Notes under the pieces: generated by a model | Database searches by the model: none | Told to the model about the DNA's origin: nothing | Seen by the model: only the letters and a program-made list of their open reading frames with translations | In this document: positions 23,491 to 33,829 of the stretch, one piece after another | Layout: every line of letters begins with the position of its first letter | Numbering within the stretch: the first letter of the stretch is position 1 | Assembly (NCBI RefSeq): GCF_905171775.1 | Contig: NC_053489.1 | Coordinates: 590,541,832-590,605,831, forward strand | Direction: 5' to 3' | DNA: 64,000 nucleotides | DNA from: Rana temporaria | Lineage: Eukaryota; Chordata; Amphibia; Anura; Ranidae | Position numbers and translations under genes: made by a program

Positions 23491-24078
23491 TTCAGCTTTG
23501 TTCTAGAATCACCAAAATATATGGAAAAGGGAATAGGTTTACTGATGCAGTAGAGCAATATGTGGGTGAAAAACTGAAGTAGTGAGCAGGTATGATGTAC
23601 TCCCTATATGCATTACAAGGCTACCTATTCAATTTTAACTGGCGTGTGCCTTTAATACACACCATAATAAGGAGATGTGGAGTATATTCAGGAGCTCATT
23701 ATCTTGCCAGTTAAATAACTTAGCCAAACTTGTGTTTAGTAATTGTTCTATATTACAAAGAGCCCTTCACACAGCTGGGCAAGTCTAAGCATTCCAGTAA
23801 GGATTGCTGCACATTCAACTCACTATGAGGCTTTCAGTCTCAGGCTATTGACTCACAGAAGCCAAACACACCCATAAATGCCCCACAACATCATGTGTCT
23901 ATTATGTTTTATGGCTATCATTAACTTATAATGATAGTAAATGTTGAGTTGTGTTTATGGCTTTTTAATCATTCAAATGCTTGAATTAACATCACATAAC
24001 CTGTAGGAACAGCATGGCAGTGCTGAATAAACCAAGTCCAAACACTAGGTTATGAATTCTTCCAAGAAAGCTGTACAG

Positions 24079-24136
<58 letters not shown>

Positions 24137-24309
24137 CTTTACGAACTGCATAATTACCAATGTTCCTGAAGCAGTATTGTGACTTCCCTGTGGGAACAGG
24201 CAAGACAGAAGTTTGTTGGTGGTGTAATGTGGTTGGTGTAGAAAATTGCATACCTACAGGGGAAGAAGATGGTGCACTTTCTCTGGGACCATGAGGTTGG
24301 GGTCCCAAG
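23491..24309. other. Gene-free stretch with (TA)n tract
   Basis: No gene was recognised. A TA microsatellite of about 50 bases lies at 24085-24136. Confidence 0.5.
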
Positions 24310-24667
24310 CAGTGGCTCAATATTTGGGGGGGAGGCGTCAAACAACGGACCATGGCCATACCTCCCGATCGATCACCATGGTGGTGCTGGGTCCAGGTTA
24401 GGGCTCCTCAAAGCGGCTGTTGCTGCCCCTCTGCCTTCTGCTCTTTGCTTAAGTTTGCAGAGGGAAGCTTGTCGAGGAAAGAGTCAGGGCCATTGTTTCT
24501 CCTCCTGGTTGAAAAAGAAGTACTAAGATTCGCTGGCCGATTGGGTATCAGGGCCCACTTTCTGATTGGCCGGGAGGAGAAGCAGGAAGACATTAGCAAA
24601 TATTAAAGAGGAAGTAAACCCCGATGGGTTTTACTTCCTTTTATTTCCCTCTGCAAAGTAAAAGCAT

Positions 24668-24704
24668 AATGGGCTAGTATGCTTCGCATACTAGCCCATT
24701 ATGT
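24668..24704. repeat. Perfect 17-bp hairpin
   Basis: ataatgggctagtatgc is followed by ttc and then by its exact inverse. It lies within the TTAA-type sequence nested in the hAT-like MITE. No flanking T-run suggests a terminator role, and this is eukaryotic DNA. Confidence 0.85.
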
Positions 24705-24840
24705 AGCACTTACCTGCAAACAAATCCCACGCTGTCCCCGCTGGTGGTTACATCCACCTTTGCCCCTCTTCATTCCGGGGCCGCAGACTCCGGCTCTGTG
24801 ACTGGTCGGAGTTGCGTGACATCACTCAGGCTGAGTCTTA

Positions 24841-25104
24841 GGCTGCATTCACACCTCCGCGACAAGATACGCCGCGTACGCGGCGTATTTTGCCGCGAGT
24901 GTGTAACTTTTTTTTTTTTTTTTTTTTGTATGGCCGAACGCCAATGCCGCCTGAAAAAAAGGGTCCGGGACTTTTTTTCAGGCGGCAGGCGTACGGCGTC
25001 TATGAGATGTGAACCATCTCCATAGACAGCAATGGGAATTCTCCCCTCCAGCGGCACTAGCGTCCGGCGTCGGGCGTTTTGTCGCGGAGGTGTGAATGGG
25101 CTCT
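24841..25104. mobile_element. Palindromic MITE, 'gcattcacacctccgcg' family
   Basis: The left end gcattcacacctccgcgac is inverted at the right as gtcgcggaggtgtgaatg. Its core is CpG-rich (ccgcgtacgcggcg) and a run of T lies near 24908-24927. It is non-coding. Confidence 0.75.
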
Positions 25105-25390
25105 CAGGCTCTAATCATGTGCTTCTAAGAAAAAAAACATTGAAATCCATGCGTACAGTGCCCTGCATTGAGATTAAGGGCCGGGTGCATGGATTAGGGG
25201 AGCGGCGCCCCTGGGACCCTATTGGAGCGGCCGCCACTGATCCTAAGCATAACTGTTGGTCTCTTAGCTGAATGCTGACATTACCTTCTACAGAGTAAAG
25301 AAAGGTCCTTTCCTACCATAAAGCAAGGTGAGAATTTTGTGGCAGTTGGCATGGAATAAGATAATGTTAGGTAACCAAACAGCTACTTGT

Positions 25391-25643
25391 AAGGCCTCGT
25401 ACACACGGACGGACTGTCCGTTCGGAGATTTCTGTCTGATGGTTGTACACACCATCAAACAGAAATCCGCGCGGACACGATGCGCGGTGACGTGGCCGCG
25501 CCGTCGCCGCGACGATGACGCGGTGACGCGCGCGGCCCTGGAAGTTCAATGCTTCCACGCATGCGTCAAATCTTTTCGACGCATGCGAGGGCTTTCGGCC
25601 GATCGGACATGTCCGGTGAATCTGTACAGACGACCGAACATGT
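25391..25643. mobile_element. Palindromic MITE, 'aaggcctcgtacac' family, partial
   Basis: The left end aaggcctcgtacacacgg matches the element at 3156. Inner blocks such as gcatgcgtc pair. The right end (gtacagacgaccgaacatg) is imperfect and may be truncated. Confidence 0.55.
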
Positions 25644-26099
25644 CATCTATTTACATTGGATGTTTTTATTACTGTGTATGATATTGATTGTAACCTCATT
25701 GGGATAGCTATGTAAGACGACACTATCTTTTAATTAGTTTGTAAAATAAATATTTATTTTTATTCAATGATGTTGCCTCATGCTCATTACGAAGCTTTAA
25801 CAGTCCCCTTTTTTTTTAAAAAAGGATTTTCCTTTTTGTTGATTCTGGAGAATCGGCACATATCATGTACCTGGTAAAGACCGAGTAGATGAGGAGCTCC
25901 TCTTGCATCTTCTGCCCAACACTGAGGGTAGTGACAGATCTTTTTTTGCTGCCAGATGCATGGAGCAGAGAACTAAGGATCATAGAGCAAAAACCAAGCA
26001 CAGGAACACTGTGGTACCAGAGCAAGTTATAGGAACTATGTTGAGGCCATTGCCAAGGGGTCAGACAGCGGCGTTCAGAAGGCAGATTAAGGTAACAAC
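25644..26099. other. Gene-free stretch
   Basis: No gene or terminal repeats were recognised. Confidence 0.35.
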
Positions 26100-26660
26100 A
26101 AAGAGGCAAAGGTCCATCTAGTTAAAAAAAAAAATCATACAATCCCATACACACAATCCTTCACCCACAGTTGATCCAGAGAAAGGCGAAAAACCCCAGC
26201 AAAGCATTCTCCAACTTTGCTACAGCAGGGGAAAAAAATCCTTCCTGATCCCCGAGAGGCAATCTGATTTTCCCTGGATCAACTTTATCTATAAATGTAA
26301 GTAGCCACTAGCCAGTTATATTATGTACATTTAAACCTTTCTTTATTTGGAGATTAAATCATTTTTCCTCTAGACGTAAAGAGTGTCCCTTGTCCTCTGT
26401 GATGACCTTAAAGTGAATAACTCAACACCAAGTTCACTATATTGACCACTTATGTATTTGTACATGTTGATTATATCCCACCTTAATCGCCTCTTCTCAA
26501 CAGAGAATAACTTCAGTTTCTCTAATCTTTCCTCATAGCTGAGCTCCTCCATTCCTCTTATCAGTTTTGTTGCCCTTCTCTGCACTTTCTCCAGTTCCCC
26601 GATATCCTTTTTGAGAACTGGTGCCCAAAACTGAACTGCATATTTCATATGAGGTCTTAC
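26100..26660 (-). mobile_element. CR1-like LINE 3' end, 5'-truncated
   Basis: A minus-strand coding end (26370-26660) is followed by an untranslated tail with ggggatcaggaagg and tagatggacctttg motifs near 26110-26250. This order matches the 3' part of CR1-type non-LTR retrotransposons. Only the final part of the reverse-transcriptase polyprotein remains, which is the usual product of incomplete reverse transcription. The exact 5' break near 26660-26690 is uncertain. Confidence 0.7.
26370..26660 (-). pseudogene. CR1-like ORF2 C-terminus
   Basis: The frame reads through YAVQFWAPVLKKDIGELEKV, VQRRATKLIRGMEELSYEER and KRRLRWDIINMYKY, the conserved region beyond the RT thumb of CR1/L2-type polyproteins. 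The full ORF2 is about 900 residues and only the last ~10 percent is present. It has no promoter or start of its own and ends at a stop at 26370. Confidence 0.75.
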
Positions 26661-26690
26661 TAATGATACTTGCTAAGGCAGAACACACAG

Positions 26691-28252
26691 ATCAGGTCTT
26701 AGGCAAACAAGAACAAGCTGAAGACCACTCAGCAACTTTCTTATTCAGTGCTTCAGTTTATATAGGCCACTGGCAGCCCAAACCAGTACCAGTAGTTTTT
26801 GTGTATGCTTATACACATCTGGTAGTCACAGTGTACGCAGGTGCAGTTAACCCTCCCTGCTGTAGGTGGCACTATTTAATTGGCTGCCATGCAGGGGGGA
26901 ATTAGGGCTGAGAGGAGATTTGTTCTTCTAAAGCCTCTGTAGGTATAATCAGGGGACCAGCGGTCCATTGCCCTTGCTGACCTCTACGGCCATCTTTAGT
27001 GAGGGCAACGCTAATAAATAGCACTGTCATACTGTGGTTGACACACATTTGCACAGCGGATAATGTAAGGACAGGATCCCTGCTGGCTAGGGACAGTGCA
27101 CTTAGCACTAGAGAGAGGATCCGGTCGAGGAGGGACAGTGCAGGTGCGCTTTGCCTAGTTCCACCATTTGGGAACCGTAGAGAGTTGGAACGAGGCCCTA
27201 CCTACCTGGTTACTAAATGTGCCTGAACCGCTGTACTGCCGGTCAACCATTCTCTTCATCAGATGCTGTTGTAGCAACCTCCAGGACCTCTAGAGGCCTG
27301 ATGGTGACCTCCATCAGGGAGTCAGGGAGAGCTGACATCTATCCTCGTAGAGTGGGTTACCAGGCATTGTGGGTGTAATGCAAGATGAAATGATGGGTGC
27401 CAGTCACTTTTTGAATGCAAATAAAGAGATTTATTGTCTCTTAACAAGAACTGTAGGAGAGGAGGTTAGGGACAGGACACCCTTAGATAGATGCAATGAT
27501 AATAAGCAGACTCTGAGACACAATAGGCAGACAGCTATACAGTTCAAAGCTTACAGCCGGATGCAACTTCTGTACTGGCAGGACCACTAAACTAAACTTA
27601 ACAGTTTTCAAAGATCTTCACACATAGAACTTGGCAACAGAGTACGGTTTTTCTCTTATCTCATAGTTTCCCACTGTAGGTCTTCAATCACTGAGCTCCC
27701 AGTGTCTCACTAGACTTCCAGATCACAGCCGCCCGCTGGATCCCCTGAGCTCTTCCACAGATAACCCGCTGTATACTCCTCAAGCGTCACCCCACTAACC
27801 CGCAGGGTCCCTGGCTTGGCACTTGCTGAAGCTTTCCCACCTCTTCACTGTCCCTGGCTGGTGGGAAGACTGCTCTGATACTTCTTCAGGCTTACTCACA
27901 GTAGTCTTTGGTAATAAGGTGGATGGTTCCTTAGTGGCATGATCCAAAGAGATATAATATTGGTAATAATCTTAAGAAGTAAAAGGAGGAGCATTTAAAA
28001 GCTTGACGCGTTTTCATGGCTAAAGTGCCACTCTTCAGGAGCAGGATAAGTGTCTATAGAAATATTGAAAGTAAATATAAATTGGGTAAGTATATGAAAA
28101 TATAAAGGATGGGGAAAGAAACGTTCTACCTGGCCAGCCCTTAGCTCTACATGCCTATGCCCATAGCTGGTTAGTAAGTATGAGTGGGGGACCTACCTCG
28201 GTACTTAATTTTCTTAAGGAAGAGGAGAGGAGAAGTCACATGCTCATCCATA
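26691..28252. other. Unclassified repeat-like region
   Basis: The stretch is richer in CpG and less AT-rich than neighbouring spacer. At 27417-27440 gcaaataaagagatttattg holds AATAAA on both strands, as in LTR R regions. No TG...CA ends, direct repeats or coding were confirmed. A block at 28003-28050 (gacgcgttttcatgg) resembles an old interspersed repeat. Confidence 0.3.
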
Positions 28253-28499
28253 CTTAGAAGTAGGGTTGTCCCAATACCGATACTAGTATCGGTATCGGGA
28301 CCGATACTGAGCATTTGCGCGAGTACTTGTACTCGCGCAAATGCTCCCGATGCTTAACCCGATAGTTTTTTTTTTTGTGACGAGAGGGGGCGGGGAGTGA
28401 GGGCTGAAAGGAGGTGGAGAGGAGGCGGAAAGCGGGCTGAGTGTGGGCTATGGGAGGGGCGGAGAGAGGTCACTGAGTGCGGGCTGTGAGAAATGTGTG

Positions 28500-28761
28500 T
28501 CATCATTTCCCAGGATGCAGTGTGCTACCCAATTATCACTCCCCATCCAAGACTTCCAGGAAGTAAGTGCTTGTGGGCTTCACAATGCCCACAAGCAAAA
28601 TGACAACGGTGTGGACATAGTTTTATAAACTATCTTTTTTGAATAACTATGCGGAGCGGCGGATTGTAAAATAGTAAGTGACTGGATTTATATTATAAAA
28701 ACGCACGATGAAAGGACATACATTCAAAAAATGCTAATTGCGGTTGGAACCCCGCTTTAAG
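28500..28761. mobile_element. Right part of a TTAA element
   Basis: It ends ggttggaaccccgctttaa at 28761, the inverse of the end seen at 9111. The left limit is unclear, near 28500. It lies directly against the Tc1 fragment without a spacer. Confidence 0.55.
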
Positions 28762-29099
28762 AAATGGCAGTCATCAGGAACAGTGGAAGTTAAAGCAAGA
28801 TCTGGAAGACCGAGAAAAATATCAGACAGAACAGCTCGCAGGATTGTGAGAAAAGCAATTCAAAACCCACGTTTGACTGCGCGATCCCTCCAGAAAGATC
28901 TGGCAGACACTGGAGTTGTGGTACACTATTCCACTATATAGAGATATTTGTACAAATATGGTCTTTATTGAAGAGTCATCAGAAGAAAACCTCTTCTACG
29001 TCCTCACCACAAAAATGTGCGTTTGAACTTTGCAAACGAACATATAGACAAGCCTGATGCATTTTGGAAACAAATTCTGTGGACGGATGAGGTTAAAAT
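28762..29099 (+). pseudogene. Tc1-like transposase fragment
   Basis: The plus frame gives KWQSSGTVEVKARSGRPRK, the linker with the GRPRK motif between the two Tc1 DNA-binding halves. TARSLQKDLADTGVVVH follows, then after two stops ILWTDEV with the first catalytic aspartate. It lacks both transposon ends. It begins at the TTAA-element end and is cut at 29100 by an hAT left end. About one third of a transposase remains. Confidence 0.85.
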
Positions 29100-29640
29100 T
29101 AGGGTTGTCCCGATACCGATACTAGTATCGGTATCGGGACCGATACTGGGCATTTGCGCAAGTACTCGTACTCGCGCAGATGCTCCCGATGCTTAACCCG
29201 ATACTTTTTTTTTGTGACGAGAGGGGGCAGAGAGCGGGGGCTGAAAGGAGGTGAAGAGGAGGCGAAAAGCGGGCTGAGTGTGGGCTGTGGGAGGGGCGGA
29301 GAACAGCTGAGAGGAGGCGGAGTGGTCGCTGAGTGCGGGCTGTGAGAGGGGAGGATAGAAGGCGGAGAGCGGGCTGAGTGTGGGCTGTGGGAGGGGCGGA
29401 GAACGGCTGAGAGGAGGCGGAGTGGTCGCTGAGTGTGGGCTGTGAGAGGGGAGGCGAGGAGGCGGAGAGCGGGCTGTGAGAGGGGCGGCGAGATCGAGCA
29501 GGACGAAGAGTAGAGCGGTACTCCTCGGGTAAGCAAAATAGAATGTGTTAACACTGAATAGTACTGTCACTAGCATACATCCCAACTTTTGAACCATGGA
29601 CTGCGGGACAATCTAATTAGCTGGCAAAGGATATGTAAAT
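29100..29640. mobile_element. Second hAT copy, left part
   Basis: It starts TAGGGTTGTCCCGATACC, repeats the palindrome and carries the G-rich segment with two long internal repeats of gaggcggagagcggg type (29220-29500). The right terminus is missing. The stretch cccaacttttgaaccatgga at about 29580 recurs in the third copy at about 30350. Confidence 0.7.
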
Positions 29641-29998
29641 ACATGCAGCCAGTTATGTGACCCATCCAGCCCTGCCAGGCAGCGAAGACAGATTATAGAC
29701 ATCCTCTGCAGCACAGGGTGGTCCAAATCACAGGTCAAAGTATACCCCAAACCCAAAATGGGAAAACAAAAGAGCAGCAGCACATTGATGAGTGATCCAT
29801 CTGCTCACACTCTTATCTCCTGTCAGCATGTTTACTGTCACTTACTGGATGCTGAGCATCATTATGTGCTGGCCATACCACTTCTGTGCCCTGCTGTGTA
29901 GTGATTTCTGGAGACTGTGTTTAAAAATAAGTTTCTGACTTTTGTAAACAACATAATAATTGAATAAATAGTTTATTAAATTCCTGCTTAAAGTTCAG

Positions 29999-30094
29999 TG
30001 TTAAAGTGTTACCAAACCCACAACAGTAAAATCAGGGTGTATATGCAGTAAAGCATGCTTGTTATACTCACTGTGGAGCCTAAGGGGTTAATCC
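29999..30094. mobile_element. TTAA MITE fragment, 'agtgttactaaac' family
   Basis: gttaaagtgttaccaaaccc through ggggttaatcc matches the outer end at 31060-31150. It is cut at 30095 by the third hAT left end and its remainder is absent. Confidence 0.7.
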
Positions 30095-30572
30095 TAGGGT
30101 TGTCCCAATACCGATACTGGTATCGGTATCGATACTGAGCATTTGTGCAAATGCTCCCGATGCTTTACCCGATCCTTTTTTTTGAGTGACGAGCAGGGGG
30201 CGGAGAGCGGGCTGTGAGAGGAGGCTGAGAGCCGGGCGGAGAGGAGGCTGAGAGCGGGGCGGAGAGGAGGACGAGCAGGACGAAGAGCAGAGCAGTACTC
30301 CTCTGGTAAGTAAAATAGAATGTGTGAACACTGAATACTGTCACTAGCATACCTCCCAACTTTTGAACCATGGACTTTTCCTGGAACCTAAGAAAGGTTT
30401 TTTTTTTTTTTTTTTTTACCAAAACTGTCACATGACATTAAAAAAATAGTAACGGTAATCGGTATCGGTGAGTACATGAAAAAAAGTATCGGTAATCGGT
30501 ATCGGTGAGTACATGAAAAAAAGTATCGGTACTTGTACTCGGTCTTAAAAAAGTGGTATCGGGACAACCCTA
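30095..30572. mobile_element. Third hAT copy, with right end
   Basis: It runs from TAGGGTTGTCCCAATACC to GGGACAACCCTA. The right half has two copies of ggtatcggtgagtacatgaa. Its left flank (gttaatcc) does not match its right flank (cttagaag), so left and right ends come from different insertions. Confidence 0.75.
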
Positions 30573-30784
30573 CTTAGAAGCACTGGGTATTTTACTTCGA
30601 TCTGTGCAGCTGAACAGCATGGTGAGCAGCGAAGGAAAGACAGTTATGGCCCTGAATGGACAAAGGCAAGGATCACTTTACAGCCATTTTTGGTGTATAC
30701 TTCCTATTCTATATTTTTGCTATTGTAGTAAATATAGAGATTAGTAGACTAGATTGATTGATTGATTTTAATATTTCTTTACAG

Positions 30785-31034
30785 CGCCACATACACCCTG
30801 AAGGGTGTGTGTAAGCGCTGGAAGGAGGTCCGCTGGTCTATTCTGGACCAAAAAGCAATCCAAGAGAAAAAGAAAAAAGACTTCGTAGACGAACTGATGG
30901 CTCGTGTGCATAAAAGAAAAGAGAAACCATATAAAATATCAACAATAAAGGGTCTTGTGAGATGGAGCAATAAAACGCACCCAGTGTGTAGCACTGCAAA
31001 GCAGAAAGCAGAGCCCCCTCATGTTCATATATAA
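30785..31034 (+). CDS. Candidate terminal exon, unknown protein
   Basis: A pyrimidine-rich tract and acceptor (atatttctttacag, ending 30784) precede an open frame to TAA at 31032-31034. The frame gives about 82 residues. It is rich in lysine and arginine (RWKEVRWSILDQKAIQEKKK, then ARVHKRKEKPYKIS) and has no recognised domain. An open frame of this length could arise by chance. There is no flanking exon evidence in the window, and the region lies between two repeats. It could also be a relic of a transposon. Confidence 0.2.
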
Positions 31035-31059
31035 TTACAAATTATACATTAAAACCATT

Positions 31060-31571
31060 AGTGTTACTAAACCCACAACAGTAAAATCAGTCTACATATG
31101 CAGTAACGCATGCTTGTTATACTCACTGTAGAACCTAAGGGGTTAATCCTCCACATTGTGTAAAAATACTATTTAATCCTGTATTCTCTGATCCTCCTAC
31201 CCTTTTACTGTCCCCAATCCAGCTGCTGATAGGACCTTGGAGGCACTCTGAACATGTTCAGTTTGGTGTGTATTGCTAGAGGGGTTTTTTTTGAAAGAGG
31301 GGGGGGTGATCAGCACAGGGCCAATCAACACTGTCCAGACAGAGGTTCAGGGGTCATGCAGCCTTATAGGACATGAATGAAAACTCCTCCTACAAGCTTT
31401 AACGAGACACTGATAGAAGTCACAAGACTGCTATATACTGTTGATGAGAAAAGGTATTTAGCCATTTTTCTTTTTTTTTTATTATTGTAAAATAATTGCA
31501 TTTCCATGTTCTGTGTACTGTGGGAGACCAGATATGGTGAATGCAAAGTCCTGGGTTTAGTAACACTTTAA
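31060..31571. mobile_element. TTAA MITE, 'agtgttactaaac' family, copy 2
   Basis: The left end attagtgttactaaaccc has lost its first bases. The right end gggtttagtaacactttaa carries TTAA at 31568-31571. The interior matches 21671-22123 in inverse orientation. Confidence 0.75.
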
Positions 31572-31832
31572 CATGTTAAAATTATGTCCATCAAACAAAT
31601 CTATAAAAACATTTAGAATGTAATAGAACAGGCCATGTTTTCCTTTTAAACAATCCCTTTCAGTTTTATTAGACCAATGTACTACTTAAAATTGTTGAAA
31701 TGACTTGTCGTAACTTCATAGTAAACAAGCTTGTCATAACAGCACGTCACTGTAGTTGCCAATTACCAGCACACGCAGTACATGATGTCATGTAGGCAGC
31801 TACATCTTTATCTACACATTGATTTGTTTTCT

Positions 31833-32108
31833 TTTCCTTTCATTGTCGTTTACCTTGATGAAGACTCTGAATTTATCTCTGCGGAGTCCAACTCAAACAA
31901 CACGACAATGGAAAACACACCATCTATCACAAAGCAGAGGAACGCTAAATGTCTGACCGACAGCGCTGCATTTGTGATCATTGTAATAAGTGTGTTTATT
32001 CTATTACACTCAAACTACATCAATCCAAGATACACAGCAGAATTGTTATATGGTGATAACAAAATATTAGCACATTTCACAATGTTTTCAAATGTGTCTG
32101 GTTCATAA
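31833..32108 (+). CDS. Candidate open frame with membrane segment
   Basis: A frame runs from about 31833 to TAA at 32106-32108. It has an acidic start (YLDEDSEFISAESNSNNTT), a hydrophobic stretch AAFVIIVISVFILL that could span a membrane, then a polar tail. The upstream ttttcttttcctttc tract could precede an acceptor. No family was recognised, and chance is a serious alternative. Confidence 0.15.
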   Translation, partial: FPFIVVYLDEDSEFISAESNSNNTTMENTPSITKQRNAKCLTDSAAFVIIVISVFILLHSNYINPRYTAELLYGDNKILAHFTMFSNVSGS

Positions 32109-32299
32109 GAAATAGAAATGAATCACGTGTCAAGGCTCACCAAGAGTGAAAGTCTGAAAACTCCATTGTTTTATGTATAATATAGGTAAATATTCTACTG
32201 TGTTTGACTGGATGTAGGTGAGCCTAGTCCACTCTACTCTACGCTACTCTAAATTTGACTCATCAATAAGGCCCCTGTATTGCATAGCCAAACACTGAG

Positions 32300-33200
32300 G
32301 CCTCGTTGGTCAGTAGTCATCCTCTCTGGTCATTCTCCCTTTTTCATTGGTCATCCTCCCTTGTCAGTGGTCATTCTTTCTGGTCAGTGGTCATCATCCC
32401 TTTTCATTGTCAGCCTCCCTTGACAGTGGTCATCCTCCATGGTCAATGGTCATCCTCCATCATCAATAGTCATCCTCCCTGGTCAGTGTTCATTCTTCCT
32501 GGTCTGTGGTTACCCTCTTTGGCCAGCAGTCACTCTCCCTGGCCAGCGGTCATTCTCCCAGCTCAGTGGTCAACCTCCCTGGCCAACAGTCATTCTTACT
32601 GGTCAATGGCCATTCTCCATGGTCAGTGGTCATTCTCTTTGGTCAGTCGTCATTCTCTTTGGTCAGTGGTCATACTTCCTGGTCAGTGGTCATACTTCCT
32701 GGTCAGTGGTCATACTTCCTGGTCAGTGGTCATACTTCCTGGTCAGTGGCCATACTTCCTGGTCAGTGGCCATACTTCCTGGTCAGTGGCCATACTTCCT
32801 GGTCAGTGGTCACCCTCCCTGGCCAACCGTCATCCTCCCTGGTCATTGATCATACTCCCTGTTCAGTCATAATTCTTCCTGGTCAGTGGTCATCCTCCAT
32901 GGTCAGTGGTCGTTTTCCCTGGTCAGTGGTCGTTTTCCCTGGTCAGTGGTCATTCTTCCTGGTCAGCGGTCACTCTCCCCGGCAAGTGATCACATCTCCT
33001 GGCCAGCAGTCATTCTTTCTGGTCAGTGGTCACCCTCCCTGGCCAACAGTCATCCTCCCTGGTCAGCAGTCATCCTCCATGGTCAGTGGTCATTCTCCTT
33101 GGTCAGTGGTCAATCTTCCTGGCCAGCTGTAATCCTCCCTGGTCAGGGGTCATTCTTTCTGGTTAGTGGTCATTCTCTCTGGTCAGTGGTCATCCTGCTC
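32300..33200. repeat. 20-bp minisatellite, about 45 units
   Basis: Tandem units of tggtcagtggtcattctccc and variants run for 0.9 kb with few length changes. The unit lacks stops in the plus orientation, and 20 is not a multiple of 3. Each plus-strand frame therefore cycles through all three unit phases and reads the same 20-residue pattern (with SLVSGHS and PGQW). All three plus frames stay open for over 100 codons. A central block (about 32660-32810) has near-identical units, which suggests recent expansion. Confidence 0.95.
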
Positions 33201-33295
33201 TCACTTCTTGGTTGTTGTTGAAGATGTTGTTATATACTGCACCAGGTTTAATAAAAATGTGCCTACATAAAATGTGAAAATATTATTAGATGTAT

Positions 33296-33829
33296 TTAAA
33301 GGGGTTGTAAAGGTAAAACAATGTTTCCCTAAATAGCTTCCTTTACCTTAGTGCAGTCCTCCTTCATTTACCTCATCCTTTGATTTTGCTTTTAAATATC
33401 CTTATTTCTTCTGAGAAATCCTCACTTCCTGTTCTTCTGTGTGTAGCTACACACAGTAATGTAAAGCTTTCTCCCTGGTGTGGAGTGTCGTGCTCGCCCC
33501 CTCCCTTGAGGGGGGAGGGGGTGAGCAGAAGAGTCAGGATTCCCACTAACACACAGCTCCTTACTCTATCTGCAATGTAGAGAGTGTCCTGATTCTCCTG
33601 CTCGCCCCCTCCCCCCTCAAGGGAGGGGACAAGCACAACACTCCACACCAGGGAGAAAGCCTTGCATTACTGTGTGTAGTTACAAGCAGAAGAACAGGAA
33701 GTGAGGATTCTCAGAAGAAATAAGGACATTTAAAAGCAAAATCAAAGGATGAGGTGAGTGAAGGAGGACTGCACTAAGGTAACGGAAGCTATTTAGGGAA
33801 TTTTTTTTTTACCTTTACAACCCCTTTAA
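33296..33829. mobile_element. Palindromic TTAA MITE, 'aggggttgtaaagg' family
   Basis: It starts TTAAAGGGGTTGTAAAGG and ends CCTTTACAACCCCTTTAA. The arms pair almost end to end (tcctcacttcctgttcttc with its inverse near 33690), with a turn near 33560 around tctgcaatgtagagag. It is non-coding. Confidence 0.85.

Larger units (their letters stand above)
24310..25239. mobile_element. hAT-like MITE of the CAGTGGCGG family, with insertions
   Basis: The left end cagtggctcaatatttgggg and right end gcggccgccactg match the CAGTGGCGG family. The flanks gtcccaag (24302-24309) and atcctaag (25240-25247) agree at six of eight positions. Its right end block (tctaatcatgtgcttctaag, atgcgtaca, ggattaggggagcgg) matches the copy at 42950-43477. 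Between the halves lie a TTAAAGAGGAAGTAAACCC-type sequence (from 24604), a hairpin and a palindromic MITE. Confidence 0.65.
28261..30572. mobile_element. Composite hAT complex, TAGGGTTGTCCC ends
   Basis: The left end TAGGGTTGTCCCAATACC follows cttagaag (28253-28260). The right end GGTATCGGGACAACCCTA is followed by an identical cttagaag (30573-30580), a perfect 8-bp duplication typical of hAT. The region contains three left ends (28261, 29100, 30095) and only one right end. It also contains a TTAA-element end, a Tc1 fragment and part of a TTAA MITE. The copies share a cgatactagtatcgg palindrome and a G-rich gaggcggagagcggg segment. Confidence 0.8.

Noticed and set aside
24668..24704. Perfect hairpin as a possible bacterial-type terminator
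   Set aside because: The context is vertebrate repeat DNA and no T-run follows.
32306..33221. Four long plus-strand frames of 111-208 codons
   Set aside because: They are an automatic result of a stop-free 20-bp unit, not separate genes.
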